A DNA stretch of 64,000 nucleotides from Luteibacter aegosomatis (GCF_023078455.1 NZ_CP095740.1:2344001-2408000), one strand, 5' to 3'. Positions 34,447-43,585 are shown, numbered from the stretch's first letter. Program-made: numbers and translations. Notes: generated from the sequence alone by a model not told the origin.

Positions 34447-35199
34447 TCAATCGGATGTCCGGTGCACGGCCGCGAATACCTTCGCGGCAAGCGGTGTCCA
34501 TGACGTCCATTCGTGGATGCCCGATCCGGTGACGATGTGCTCTCGCGGCACCGCCGGCGCGAGCAAGGGCATGTTGGGTGCGAACGTGTCGCGGTCGCCG
34601 TAGGCCAGCCACACGCGTGGGTCGCCGCCGGGCCGGGATGCCCGCGCCTTTGCCCGTCGCCATATCTGTGCCTGCCAGTTGCCGGGGCCGGGCGTCGCGG
34701 GCGCCGGCGCCGTCCATCGTGCCAGCCCTCCGGCCGAGCGGATCTCCGCGAGCATCGAATCCTCGCCGAGGAATGGCGCGAGCAAAACGATGCCCTCGAC
34801 CTGGTCGGGCCACGCCGTGTCGTAGAGCAGGGCGCCCATGCCGCCCAGCGAGGCGCCGACGAGCCATACGTGGCGGTATCCCTTGCCCTTGGCGGACGAC
34901 ACGATATCGTGAAGCGCGGGAAGCATGCGGCTGTTCTTGTAATAGCCGATGGTCATTTCGACCAGCAGCACGTCCGCGTCGGGCCACGCATCGTGAACCG
35001 CCGTACCGATGCCGCCGGCCTCCAGCGAAGCGAGGTTGTCGGCAATGCCCGGAAGCACGATCACGAGGGTACGGGCCGATGCGGCGCCCGGCAGCATCTT
35101 CATGGCGGGTGGCCCCGACGTATCGCGTATCGGATAGCAGCCCGTGAGCATGCCCAGGGCAATCAGGAGCGTCCAGCGAGACAGCGTGGGCATTCTCAT
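34447..35199 (-). CDS. Alpha/beta-hydrolase lipoprotein
   Basis: 250 aa. The N-terminus MRMPTLSRWTLLIALGMLTGCYP is a lipoprotein signal (LTGC, Cys21). The hydrolase core has L-V-I-V-L-P-G-I-A-D-N before the nucleophile elbow G-A-S-L-G-G, a possible acid in AYGDRDTFAP, and His in GSGIHEWTSW. The start overlaps the stop of the UDG-like gene (ATGA), so the two are cotranscribed. Possibly an esterase or lipase in the envelope; substrate unknown. A second ATG two codons in is an alternative start. Confidence 0.78.
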   Translation of the reverse strand: MRMPTLSRWTLLIALGMLTGCYPIRDTSGPPAMKMLPGAASARTLVIVLPGIADNLASLEAGGIGTAVHDAWPDADVLLVEMTIGYYKNSRMLPALHDIVSSAKGKGYRHVWLVGASLGGMGALLYDTAWPDQVEGIVLLAPFLGEDSMLAEIRSAGGLARWTAPAPATPGPGNWQAQIWRRAKARASRPGGDPRVWLAYGDRDTFAPNMPLLAPAVPREHIVTGSGIHEWTSWTPLAAKVFAAVHRTSD

Positions 35200-35801
35200 C
35201 GGATACGTTTTCCGCCTGCGTCGGTGGAGAGTATGTCGGCCACGCGTGCACGCAGCACGGGCAGCAGCGCTTCATCGAACCAGGGATGGCGCTTGAACCA
35301 CGCGAGGTTGCGTGGACTGGGATGGGGAAGGGCGACCGCCGTGGGCCACGTCTCCTGCCAGCGGCTCACGGCTTCGGTCACCGACTTGCCCTGGCCGGGA
35401 AGGTGGTAGGCGATCGCGTACTGGCCCAGCACGATCGTCAGCTCCACCCGCTTGAGGCGGGCCAGCAACGGCGCCCGCCAGGTGGCGGCGCATTCGGGCC
35501 GGGGAGGGAGATCCCCCGAGGGCCCGGTGCCGGGGAAGCAGAAACCCATGGGCACGATGGCGAACCTGCGTTCGTCGTAGAAGAGGTCACGCGACACGCC
35601 GAGCCAGTCGCGCAGGCGGTTGCCGCTGGCGTCGTTGAAAGGCAGGCCCGTCTCGTGCACTTTCCTCCCCGGCGCCTGCCCGACGATGAGGATGCGCGAG
35701 GAAGCGTGAGCCTGCACCACGGGGCGAGGTCCCAACGGCAGGTACTTCGCGCAGATCGTGCAGGCGCGGATGTCTTCGAGCAGTACCGGCAGGGAGGCCA
35801 T
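35196..35801 (-). CDS. Uracil-DNA-glycosylase superfamily protein
   Basis: 201 aa from the ATG at 35801; the 13 codons upstream overlap a promoter. UDG-fold motifs: G-Q-A-P-G-R (motif 1, normally GEAPG), N-D-A-S-G-N-R-L-R-D-W-L, VPMGFCFPG, and the C-terminal H-P-S-P-R-N-L-A-W (catalytic loop of this subfamily). Two Cys near the N-terminus (CTICAK) could belong to an iron-sulfur site, but the four-Cys pattern of family 4 is incomplete. Probable DNA repair function; which base it excises is uncertain. Divergent from an exported alpha/beta hydrolase. Confidence 0.78.
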   Translation of the reverse strand: MASLPVLLEDIRACTICAKYLPLGPRPVVQAHASSRILIVGQAPGRKVHETGLPFNDASGNRLRDWLGVSRDLFYDERRFAIVPMGFCFPGTGPSGDLPPRPECAATWRAPLLARLKRVELTIVLGQYAIAYHLPGQGKSVTEAVSRWQETWPTAVALPHPSPRNLAWFKRHPWFDEALLPVLRARVADILSTDAGGKRIR

Positions 35802-35810
35802 GGGCGACAG

Positions 35811-35816
35811 TATAAT
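35811..35816 (+). promoter_or_regulatory. Consensus -10 box before the exported hydrolase gene
   Basis: A perfect TATAAT stands 28 bases upstream of the ATG at 35844 and 10 bases from the divergent UDG-like ATG. No recognisable -35 at 16-18 bases. With a GGAGG at 35831-35835 it gives a short leader. Confidence 0.6.
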
Positions 35817-35843
35817 CGTGCGGCCCCTCCGGAGGTTCACGCC

Positions 35844-37340
35844 ATGCGCTCGATCGTTCGCACGCTGTGGTTAGCCCTGTATTTCCTCTTGCCGGCCGTC
35901 GTATTCGCGCAACGCAGGCCGAACGACATCGTGGTCGAACGAGGCACGATCCATGACGAGAGCGGTCGCACGGTACCTTATGAGATCGGTACGCTCTACG
36001 TGCCGGAAAACCGCGGGAAGCCCGACAGTCGCCTCATAGGCGTCGGGTTCGCGCGCATCCGCTCACCACATCCCACGGGAGCGCCTCCGGTTTTCTGGTT
36101 GCCCGGTGGCCCCGGGCTCAGCGTCCTGGGCGCGTTCACCGAGAATGACCGGGGCAAGTTGCGTACCTGGCTGTCGCTCAGCGAGGTGGCCGACGTGGTG
36201 GTACTCGAACAGCGCGGCTATACCGAACGCGGCGAGAAGCTTCTCGGCAAGCGTCCGGCCTATCCATTGGACAAACCCGGCTCCGTCACCGCCGACGTGG
36301 CCCAGATGCGTGCGCTTGCCGCGGCGGCCGTCGCCGCGCATCCGGGAAAGGATCTCTCCGGCTACGACATCGGCGAATTCGCCGCCGACGTCGATTCGCT
36401 GCGTGTGGCGCTCGGCTACGACAAGGTAACGTTGTTCGGCGGCAGCTTCGGATCGCAGTGGAGCCTTGCCGTGATGCGGCTGCATCCGCGGATCGTCGCG
36501 CGCGCCGTGCTGTCGTCGGTGGAGCCGCTCGATGGCGGCTACGACATGCCCTCGCAGGTCTACGCGTCGCTGCAACGCATGGCTTACGACGCCGATCGAG
36601 ACCCCGGCCTGAAGCCCTACCTGCCGACGGGTGGCGTGATGGGAGCGATCGCCGCATTGCACGACCGATTCGCCAAGGGACCGGTAAGCGTCACGGTAAA
36701 GGGCGAGGACGGCACGGTGCGGAACGTGGTGCTGGGCGCGGAAGACCTGCAACGGGCCCTGCTGTCGCACACGCAGGATGGCGGGCAGGACGGCGAACGC
36801 TGGCCGAGGTTCATCCTGTCGCTCTATCACGGCCATTACGAGGAATGGGCGAAGGACACGATCGAAGACCGGCGGGCCGGCGACGTCATCCTGATCGGCC
36901 CGCTGGCGGACAGCAGCCTCGGCGTGACCGCCGCACGCGAACTGCAACTGCGTAGCGATCCCGCCGTGGCCATGCTGGGTACCTGGAACTTCGCATCCAA
37001 CATCGCCTCGGCGCCGGCGTGGCCGACTCGCGACATGGGCGACGCGGTGCGCGAACCGATTCCCAATGACATCCCCGTGGTCTTCATCCACGGGGACTGG
37101 GACACGTCGACGCCTATCGACAATACGCTTGGCCTCTTGCCGTACTTTCGCAACGGCCACGCGATCGTCGTGCATCGCGGTGCCCACAACGGCGCCATGT
37201 ACCAGATCAGGAACGAGCCCAGGGCGACGCGGGCGGTCTATGACTTCCTGAAGACGGGAGCAACCCAGGACCTGCCCGTGGCGGTGGTATTGCCCGTGCC
37301 GAAGTTCGCCGTACCGGACTTTCCGCCACCCGGTGGATAG
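35844..37340 (+). CDS. Exported alpha/beta hydrolase (tripeptidyl-aminopeptidase-like)
   Basis: 498 aa with a Sec signal (MRSIVRTLWLALYFLLPAVVFAQ). The hydrolase fold shows the oxyanion segment FWLPGGPGLS, the nucleophile elbow G-G-S-F-G-S-Q-W, a late V-F-I-H-G-D-W-D-T-S-T-P (acid residue) and H-R-G-A-H-N-G (histidine). This order is that of proline iminopeptidase/SlpD-like secreted hydrolases. The start at 35844 has GGAGG eight bases upstream and TATAAT above it; the long upstream open frame is a shadow of the UDG-like gene. Periplasmic peptidase or esterase. A hairpin spans the stop. Confidence 0.82.
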   Translation: MRSIVRTLWLALYFLLPAVVFAQRRPNDIVVERGTIHDESGRTVPYEIGTLYVPENRGKPDSRLIGVGFARIRSPHPTGAPPVFWLPGGPGLSVLGAFTENDRGKLRTWLSLSEVADVVVLEQRGYTERGEKLLGKRPAYPLDKPGSVTADVAQMRALAAAAVAAHPGKDLSGYDIGEFAADVDSLRVALGYDKVTLFGGSFGSQWSLAVMRLHPRIVARAVLSSVEPLDGGYDMPSQVYASLQRMAYDADRDPGLKPYLPTGGVMGAIAALHDRFAKGPVSVTVKGEDGTVRNVVLGAEDLQRALLSHTQDGGQDGERWPRFILSLYHGHYEEWAKDTIEDRRAGDVILIGPLADSSLGVTAARELQLRSDPAVAMLGTWNFASNIASAPAWPTRDMGDAVREPIPNDIPVVFIHGDWDTSTPIDNTLGLLPYFRNGHAIVVHRGAHNGAMYQIRNEPRATRAVYDFLKTGATQDLPVAVVLPVPKFAVPDFPPPGG

Positions 37341-37348
37341 CCGGGTGG
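37326..37348 (+). terminator. Hairpin spanning the exported-hydrolase stop codon
   Basis: CCACCCGG (37326-37333) pairs with CCGGGTGG (37341-37348); the loop contains the TAG. It separates this gene from the convergent M1 peptidase gene. No T-tract. Confidence 0.45.
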
Positions 37349-37359
37349 ACGGGCAGGGA

Positions 37360-39081
37360 TCAGGAAGACGTCTTCGCCTTGCGCTTCGCCTTGGCGTACG
37401 CCCGATACGCCTCGATCCCCGCGTCCTGGCGCAGCAGTTTCGATTCCGGATCGATCGAGTACATCGCGCCGTCGGGCAAGGTGACCTCGCCATGGCCGTC
37501 GGTCATCGGCAGGGTCACCACGTGGTCGCCCACCTGCACGTCCACCGGTAGCGGGAAGGGACCGTCGCCGGACACTTTCCAGCTCAGGCGCAGCACCTGG
37601 CCGTCGCGCGCCACCTGCAGGTCGGGCAGCTTGGCTTGGTAAAGGTAAACGTCGAAGAACCAGTCCATCTTCTTGCCGGTGACCTTGTCGACGATGTCGA
37701 TGAAGTCCCGCGTGGTGGCGTAGCGCGGCGAGAAGTTGCCCGGCACCGGGTGTTCGGTGCCGTAGACCAGCAGGCGCACCGAGCGGTAGAAGGCATCGTC
37801 GCCGATGGTGTTGCGCAGGGTGTGCAGCATGAGCGCACCCTTGTTGTAGATGTCCTGGCCCGGACCGTCGCGGTCGTCGTTATAGACGTCTTCCTCGCGC
37901 CGCGGCTTGCCCGAGACGATGGGATGGCGATTGCCGATCAGCGTGCGCAGGTGCATGAGGGTGGAGAAATACGCCTGCTTGCCGCCTAGCGCGCCCGCGT
38001 ACAGCGGCTGCATGTAGGTGGCGAAGGACTCATGCAGCCACATGTCGTCCCAGTTGGCGTTGGTCATCTGGTTGCCGAACCACTCGTGCGAGAGTTCGTG
38101 CTGGAGCAGGTCGTCGTAGCCGTAGGGGATCTTCGCGTAGTCGTTGCCGTAGGCGTTGATCGTCTGGTGTTCCATGCCCAGGAACGGTGTCTCTGCCACG
38201 CCCATCTTTTCCGCGCCGAACGGATAGGGGCCGATGGTGCCTTCGAGGAAATCGAGCATCGAGGGGAACTCCGCGAACAGGGCCCGGGCCTTGGTCTCGT
38301 CGTCCACGTACCAGTAGTGCATCGGATAGCTGTTGCCGAAGCGGCTCTTGTACGTCGCCGTGAGTTCGCGATACGGTGCGACGTTCAACGAGATGCCGTA
38401 GGTGCTGACTTCGTGCGCACGCCAATGATAGGTGCGCATGCCGTCCTTTTCTTCCATGCCCACGGCCACGCCGTTGCCGACGGCCACCAGCGGCGCCGGC
38501 ACGGTGACGTGTTCGTCGACGAGCGCCGGCCGGCCGGTGGGATGATCGATGCACGGCCAGAACAGGTCGCAGCCTTCGCCTTCCACCGCCGTGGCGATCC
38601 ATGGCTGTCCGCTCGGCGTGGTCGACCAGACCATGCCGCCGTCCCAAGGGGCGTGCACCGCCGTATGCGGTCGGCCGTGATAGATCACGCGGACCGTCGT
38701 GCGGGCACCCGCATCGAGCGGGTGGGGCAGGTCGATCTCGAGGTGCCCGTCGGTATTGCGATACGCCGACCGGGAGAGCCGCGTGCCGTCGACGTCCGCC
38801 GAGTCGACGGGAAGGTTTCGATCCAGGTCGAGCACCACGCGCCGAAGCGGCGACTTCAGCAGGAACGTGAGTGTCGCGTCGCCTTCGATGCGACGTGCGT
38901 CCGGATCCACGCGGAAGTGAAGGTCGGCGTGCTCAAACCTCACCGCCAGTTGTTCCGGCACGCGCGGGCCGCCCGAGTTGGCCGTGTAATCGGTCAGCGG
39001 CGGCGGTGCCGGTGGCGCGGAGGGAGAGCAGGCGCAAAGGCCGAAAGCAAGGCAGGCACCTGCCAGGAGGGTATGACGCAT
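37360..39081 (-). CDS. M1-family zinc aminopeptidase lipoprotein
   Basis: 573 aa from the ATG at 39081; the 20 upstream codons are not signal-like. N-terminal lipoprotein signal (MRHTLLAGACLAFGLCAC, LCAC). A beta-saddle domain (60-260) precedes the catalytic domain: G-M-E-H-Q-T (GxMEN-like exopeptidase motif with His), then H-E-L-S-H-E-W-F-G-N-Q followed 18 residues later by the Glu of M-W-L-H-E-S-F-A. A Tyr in Y-N-K-G-A stabilises the transition state. The C-terminal helical domain is absent, so it is shorter than PepN (about 870 aa), as in periplasmic M1 peptidases of this group. Envelope peptide degradation. Confidence 0.9.
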   Translation of the reverse strand: MRHTLLAGACLAFGLCACSPSAPPAPPPLTDYTANSGGPRVPEQLAVRFEHADLHFRVDPDARRIEGDATLTFLLKSPLRRVVLDLDRNLPVDSADVDGTRLSRSAYRNTDGHLEIDLPHPLDAGARTTVRVIYHGRPHTAVHAPWDGGMVWSTTPSGQPWIATAVEGEGCDLFWPCIDHPTGRPALVDEHVTVPAPLVAVGNGVAVGMEEKDGMRTYHWRAHEVSTYGISLNVAPYRELTATYKSRFGNSYPMHYWYVDDETKARALFAEFPSMLDFLEGTIGPYPFGAEKMGVAETPFLGMEHQTINAYGNDYAKIPYGYDDLLQHELSHEWFGNQMTNANWDDMWLHESFATYMQPLYAGALGGKQAYFSTLMHLRTLIGNRHPIVSGKPRREEDVYNDDRDGPGQDIYNKGALMLHTLRNTIGDDAFYRSVRLLVYGTEHPVPGNFSPRYATTRDFIDIVDKVTGKKMDWFFDVYLYQAKLPDLQVARDGQVLRLSWKVSGDGPFPLPVDVQVGDHVVTLPMTDGHGEVTLPDGAMYSIDPESKLLRQDAGIEAYRAYAKAKRKAKTSS

Positions 39082-39204
39082 GATCGGGCGGTCCTTGGGG
39101 ACGTGCGGGAGGTCACGGCCTTCGACGCGTGCATCCTGCACTGTCGGGCCTGGCTAACCGCCGGAACATAGGGGCCACCGGATGGGCGACGCATGTGCCG
39201 ATAG

Positions 39205-40407
39205 TCAGCCCGGGTAGACGCGGAACACGGCGACGCCATGGCGGGGAATGACGGGGGCCAACGGTTTGCCGGGGTCCACGTCGGCGTGATGCCAGAGATC
39301 CCGTACCTTCGTCGGCGCCGAGAAGTGCGTGCCGAGTTCGTTCCATGCCACGTGGGCCGTCGCGGACGCTTCGCCTCGGTTGAAGAGTCCGACCACCATC
39401 GAACCATCGCCCATCTCGCGTACAAGGATGTCGATCGAACCCTCCTGCCGCAGGCGCTTCGCGGGACGCCCGGCCGGATCCTGGTCGACGGCGATGAGCT
39501 CGCGGTTGAGAAGGATGTCCCGCGTGGCCGCATCCATCGTGCGCAGGTCATTGCCTGCCAGCAACGGTGCCGGAAGCATCGACCACAGGCTCATCTGGGT
39601 TCGGTATTCGTCGTCGGTCATGCCGCCGTTACCGATCTCCAGCATGTCGGGATCGTTCCAGTGGCCGGGGCCCGACCAGGTGGCCAGGTCGAGTTGGCGA
39701 AAGCCACGGTCGATCATCGAATCCCAGCGATCGCTGATGTCCGGCGTGGTACGCCACAGGCTGGCCCCCGTTTTCGGTCCCCACCTCCAGATGTCGAACT
39801 CACCCGACTGCGACAGGCTGTAGACGATCGGGTGCCCGGCGTCGCGCAGGGCCGCGCCCATGCGCCTGAACAGGGCTTCCTGGTTCGCCTGGGTCACCGG
39901 GTATTGATCCCGCGCGCCGCAATAGTCGTACTTGAGGAAGTCCACGCCCCATGCGGCGTAGGTGCGCGCGTCCTGCTTCTCGTGGCCGAAGCTGCCGGCG
40001 AAACCGGCGCACGTCTTCGCGCCGGGGGAGGAATAGAGGCCGAATTTCAGGCCCTTGGCATGGACGTAATCGGCCAGGGCCTTCATGTCGCCGAACTTGG
40101 CATTCGGCTGGATGTTGCCGTCGGCGTCGCGCTCGCCTTCCCATGTATCGTCGACGTTGACGTACACGTAGCCGGCCTCGCGCATGCCGTTGGCCGCCAT
40201 CGCGTCGGCCATGCCACGCACGTCGGCCGCCGTCACCTTTCCCGCGAAATGGTTCCAGCTGTTCCAGCCCATCGGCGGAAGGGCGGCGAGGCCGCTGGTG
40301 GGAACAGGCTGCTCGAAAGGCACGGAGCGGCCGTCGCCATTCGCGGCGTGGCCGGCGATCGGCAGCGCGAGGCAGGCCAGCCAAACGAGGCGATGGAAAG
40401 ATGGCAT
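39205..40407 (-). CDS. Exported GH27 alpha-galactosidase
   Basis: 400 aa from the ATG at 40407, which begins a Sec signal (MPSFHRLVWLACLALPIAGHAA). The GH27 TIM barrel shows P-P-M-G-W-N-S-W-N-H-F, Y-V-N-V-D-D-T-W, GLKFGLYSSPG, the nucleophile Asp in F-L-K-Y-D-Y-C-G, and the acid/base region S-L-W-R-T-T-P-D-I-S-D-R-W. A C-terminal beta domain follows (VGLFNRGEAS...). It releases terminal alpha-galactose from oligosaccharides in the periplasm. It stands alone between the M1 peptidase and a LysR gene. Whether it acts on the cell's own EPS or plant galactosides is unknown. Confidence 0.92.
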   Translation of the reverse strand: MPSFHRLVWLACLALPIAGHAANGDGRSVPFEQPVPTSGLAALPPMGWNSWNHFAGKVTAADVRGMADAMAANGMREAGYVYVNVDDTWEGERDADGNIQPNAKFGDMKALADYVHAKGLKFGLYSSPGAKTCAGFAGSFGHEKQDARTYAAWGVDFLKYDYCGARDQYPVTQANQEALFRRMGAALRDAGHPIVYSLSQSGEFDIWRWGPKTGASLWRTTPDISDRWDSMIDRGFRQLDLATWSGPGHWNDPDMLEIGNGGMTDDEYRTQMSLWSMLPAPLLAGNDLRTMDAATRDILLNRELIAVDQDPAGRPAKRLRQEGSIDILVREMGDGSMVVGLFNRGEASATAHVAWNELGTHFSAPTKVRDLWHHADVDPGKPLAPVIPRHGVAVFRVYPG

Positions 40408-40471
40408 GGGTGTTCCCTGGGGCGTGACAGGTCGAAAACTGTAGCGGAAGCCCTTGCGACGAACCACTTTC

Positions 40472-41371
40472 TCAACTTGCCCCGGGTGTCGCCTGAATCC
40501 CTTGCGGAGCGCTCAGCGCATCGCGCAGTTCCCGCAAACCGGCCCGATGACGCCGCCCCGTTGGCACGACGAGGTAATACGTTTCCGTACCCTGGTCGAC
40601 GCGTACGTCGAACGGCGCGATAAGCCGTTCCGTGGCCAGTTCGTCGGCAACGAGGATCTCCTGTGCCACGACGACGCCGAGGCCCTGTTGCGCGGCCTCG
40701 TAGGCGAGCGTGGAACTTTCGAACGTGCGTTTTCTCGCCATCGTCCCCGGGGCGAACCCGGCCGCCTCGCACCACCGGTTCCAATCGTCGGGACGCGACG
40801 TGACCTCCAGGAGGGTTTGCCCCGCCAGCCAGACCTCGTCGATCGGGCGGCTCTTCTGGATGAGCTGAGGCGAGCAAACCGCGACCAGTACGTTGGCGAC
40901 GAGGGGCATGGCCTCGTAGCCCGGCCAATGGCCGCCGCCCAGCCGGACGGCGGCGTCGCAGTCGATGCTGTCGTTCCACTCGGACGACGTGGTCAGGCGG
41001 ACGTCGATCCGCGGATGCGTGACCTGGAACCGGCTGAGCCTGGGGATGAGCCAACGCGTGGCGAAGGTCGTATGCGAATGAAGCCGGACGACCGGACGGA
41101 GTTCGTCGCCCTGCACGTGGCGCGTGGCCTGGCGGATGCCGTCGACGTGGATGCTGATGCGTTGGAAATACGCGGCACCGGTGGGCGTCAGTGCGAGGCC
41201 GCGTCCCTGCTTCTCGAAGAGATTCGTTTCGAAAAACTCGTCCAGCGTCTTCAGCTGTCGGCTGATGGCACCGGACGTCACGAACAGTTTCTCGGCCGCC
41301 GACGCGACCGAGCCCGTGCGGGCGACGGCCTCGAAGGCGATCAGGGCGTTCAGGGGCGGAAGCGAGCGCAT
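40472..41371 (-). CDS. LysR-family regulator (GcvA-like)
   Basis: 299-aa transcription factor. The N-terminal winged helix is L-P-P-L-N-A-L-I-A-F-E-A-V-A-R-T-G-S...A-A-E-K-L-F-V-T-S-G-A-I-S-R-Q-L-K-T-L, typical of the GcvA/AmpR branch. The rest is a type-2 periplasmic-binding effector domain (RPVVRLHSHTTFATRWLIPRL...). Divergent from a semialdehyde dehydrogenase gene 121 bases away, which it probably controls. A short inverted repeat lies just upstream of its own start. Effector unknown. Confidence 0.9.
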   Translation of the reverse strand: MRSLPPLNALIAFEAVARTGSVASAAEKLFVTSGAISRQLKTLDEFFETNLFEKQGRGLALTPTGAAYFQRISIHVDGIRQATRHVQGDELRPVVRLHSHTTFATRWLIPRLSRFQVTHPRIDVRLTTSSEWNDSIDCDAAVRLGGGHWPGYEAMPLVANVLVAVCSPQLIQKSRPIDEVWLAGQTLLEVTSRPDDWNRWCEAAGFAPGTMARKRTFESSTLAYEAAQQGLGVVVAQEILVADELATERLIAPFDVRVDQGTETYYLVVPTGRRHRAGLRELRDALSAPQGIQATPGAS

Positions 41372-41386
41372 GACAGTTTCCGAAAG

Positions 41387-41399
41387 CTCAACGATTGAG
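41387..41399. promoter_or_regulatory. Candidate LysR operator
   Basis: CTCAA-CGA-TTGAG, a perfect inverted repeat containing a T-x11-A-type core, 16 bases before the LysR ATG and within the 121-bp region shared with the dehydrogenase gene. Position suits autorepression plus control of the divergent gene. Confidence 0.45.
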
Positions 41400-41492
41400 G
41401 AAAATTAATCGATAGTCCTGGCGCCGTCCACTCGGGAAACTTGCCTCAAGCCGCTTACGGGCGGCCCCCACTGCCCCCCGAGGACAACGAAC

Positions 41493-42872
41493 ATGATCAA
41501 GGTCTATAACCCGGCCGACGGCAGCGTCGTCGGCGAAGCTCCCGAAATGACCACGGCCGAGGTTCTGGCCGCCATCGATCGCACCTGCGATGCCTTCCCG
41601 GCCTGGGCGGGCTTGCTGGCGAAAGAGCGTGGCGCCCGGCTGCGGCGGTGGTTCGAGATGGTCAGCGCGGATCGCCGCGACTTCGCCGAACTGATGGTCA
41701 AGGAAAACGGCAAGTGCATGAGTGAGGCGCTGGGCGAGGTCGCCTACGGCCTGGGCTTCATCGAGTGGTATGCCGAGGAAGCCAAGCGTGTCTACGGCGA
41801 CACCATTCCGACGCACGCCCCCAACGCCTCGGTGATTGTCACTAAGGAGCCGGTCGGCCCGACGGCCGCCATCACGCCCTGGAATTTCCCCTTCATGATG
41901 ATCGCGCGGAAGATCGCAACGGCGCTCGCCGCCGGCTGCACGATGATCATCAAGCCGTCGGAAGAGACCCCGCTCACCGCCTACAAGCTCCTCGACTACG
42001 CCCGCAAGGCGGGGATTCCGGAAGGCGTCTTCGAGATGGTGACCGGCGATCCGAAGACGATCGGCGAGGCTTTCACCGCCGATGACCGCATCCAGAAGAT
42101 TTCCTTCACCGGCTCGACCAACGTCGGCAGGATCCTTGCCCGCCACAGCGCCGCCACGCTGAAGAAGATGACCATGGAGCTGGGTGGCAACGCGCCGTTC
42201 ATCGTCTTCGACGACGTCGACGTCGATGAGGCCGTGGCCGGGCTCGTGGCCGCCAAGCTGCGCAACTCCGGCCAGGTGTGCATTTCGCCGAACCGGATCT
42301 ACGTGCAGGACGCCATCTACGACGTGTTCGCCGAGAAGCTGAAGGTGGCCGTGGAGCGCATCCGCGTCGACCAGGGCTTGCAGGAGGAGTTCGTCGTCGG
42401 ACCGTTGATCAACCAGTCCGCGGTGAACAAGGTCGAGGCGCTCGTGGCGGACGCGGTCACACACGGTGCGAAGGTGCTCTCCGGCGGCGAACTGGCGCGG
42501 AAGAACTCGCTGTTCTACAGGCCGACCATCCTGGTCGAGGTGCCGGACGATGCGCAGATCCGCACCACGGAAATCTTCGGGCCCGTGTTCCCGCTCTACC
42601 GTTTCACCACCGAGGACGAAGTGACCCGGCGCGCGAACGACACCGAGTATGGCCTCGTCGCCTACGCCTTCACCCCGAACCTCGGCACGGCCTTCCGCAT
42701 GTCGCGCAACATCAAGTCGGGCATGGTGGTGATCAACAGCGGTTCGGTGGGTACCGAATCGGTACCGTTCGGCGGCGTGAAGCAGTCCGGCTACGGTCGC
42801 GAGGGAAGCTACTACGGCATCCAGGAATACGTGAGCGTGAAATACACGCTGATGGCCGGCCTGGATAAATGA
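41493..42872 (+). CDS. NAD(P)-dependent succinate-semialdehyde dehydrogenase-like protein
   Basis: 459-aa ALDH superfamily enzyme. The segment P-W-N-F-P-F-M-M-I-A-R-K-I, the general-base Glu in M-E-L-G-G-N-A-P, and the catalytic Cys in N-S-G-Q-V-C-I-S-P-N-R are all present. The absence of an N-terminal extension and the YneI/Sad-like length favour succinate or related omega-semialdehydes. It is followed by a GC-rich hairpin and is convergent with yaeQ. The divergent LysR gene suggests substrate-induced expression. Exact substrate unproven. Confidence 0.88.
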   Translation: MIKVYNPADGSVVGEAPEMTTAEVLAAIDRTCDAFPAWAGLLAKERGARLRRWFEMVSADRRDFAELMVKENGKCMSEALGEVAYGLGFIEWYAEEAKRVYGDTIPTHAPNASVIVTKEPVGPTAAITPWNFPFMMIARKIATALAAGCTMIIKPSEETPLTAYKLLDYARKAGIPEGVFEMVTGDPKTIGEAFTADDRIQKISFTGSTNVGRILARHSAATLKKMTMELGGNAPFIVFDDVDVDEAVAGLVAAKLRNSGQVCISPNRIYVQDAIYDVFAEKLKVAVERIRVDQGLQEEFVVGPLINQSAVNKVEALVADAVTHGAKVLSGGELARKNSLFYRPTILVEVPDDAQIRTTEIFGPVFPLYRFTTEDEVTRRANDTEYGLVAYAFTPNLGTAFRMSRNIKSGMVVINSGSVGTESVPFGGVKQSGYGREGSYYGIQEYVSVKYTLMAGLDK

Positions 42873-42894
42873 GCCGATAGCCTCGGCTTCCGTG

Positions 42895-42922
42895 CCGCCG
42901 CCGTGGTGACCCGCGGCGGCGG
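42895..42922. terminator. Bidirectional terminator between ALDH and yaeQ
   Basis: CCGCCGCCG (42895-42903) pairs with CGGCGGCGG (42914-42922) around a ten-base loop in the 58-bp gap between convergent genes. No strong T-tract. Confidence 0.5.
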
Positions 42923-42930
42923 TCGGCGTG

Positions 42931-43467
42931 TCAGGCCAGGGTCTTCAGCTCGATCGGCACGACGGTGTCGCCGCTGATGACCTGGGCGTGGCCGTCCTGC
43001 ACCATGAACTGGATCTGCATCGTCCGCTGGGTGAGTGTCGCCAGCGCCTCGACCGTGGCCGGATCGACATCGATCACGGAGACGTTTTTCGTACGTGCCA
43101 CGGCCGCGGCGGTCTTCTTCCACCAGACCTCGGCGGCACGACCGCTGTAGGTATAGATGATCACCCGTTTCGCCCGGCCGGCCGCGCGACGGATGCGTTG
43201 TTCGTCGGGCTGGCCGAGGTCGATCCACAGATCGACCTCGCCGGTGAGTTCCTTGCGCCACAGGTCGGGTTCGTCCTCCGAGCTCAGGCCCTTGCCGAAG
43301 GTCAACGCATCGTCGGCATTCAGCGCGAAGGCCAGCACGCGCACCATCATGCGCTCGTCGGTTTCCGACGGATGCTGGGCGATGGTCAGGGCGTGGCCCT
43401 GGTAATAATGCCGGTCCATGTCGCTGACCTGCAGGTCGGCCTTGAAGATGGTCGATTTGAGTGCCAT
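42931..43467 (-). CDS. yaeQ: YaeQ family protein
   Basis: 178-aa cytoplasmic protein. The ATG at 43467 (MALKSTIFKADLQVSDMDRHYYQGHALTIAQHPSETDERMMVRVLAFALNADD) gives the full family N-terminus; 27 upstream codons are discarded. Conserved GLSSEDEPDLWRKELTGEVDLWIDLGQPDEQRIRRA. The fold is PD-(D/E)XK nuclease-like, with E-D-E-P-D-L and D-L-W-I-D-L-G carrying acidic residues. YaeQ compensates loss of RfaH in enterobacteria, but its activity is unresolved. Confidence 0.92.
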   Translation of the reverse strand: MALKSTIFKADLQVSDMDRHYYQGHALTIAQHPSETDERMMVRVLAFALNADDALTFGKGLSSEDEPDLWRKELTGEVDLWIDLGQPDEQRIRRAAGRAKRVIIYTYSGRAAEVWWKKTAAAVARTKNVSVIDVDPATVEALATLTQRTMQIQFMVQDGHAQVISGDTVVPIELKTLA

Positions 43468-43585
43468 GGGGCTGCTTGCGTGGCGATGTCGGCCGCCAAG
43501 CCTACACGACATCCCGATGGCTTCGTGGATCGGCCCGGGGGCATCCATAATCGAGGACCCCGATCACCCACCGTCCGATGCCTTC

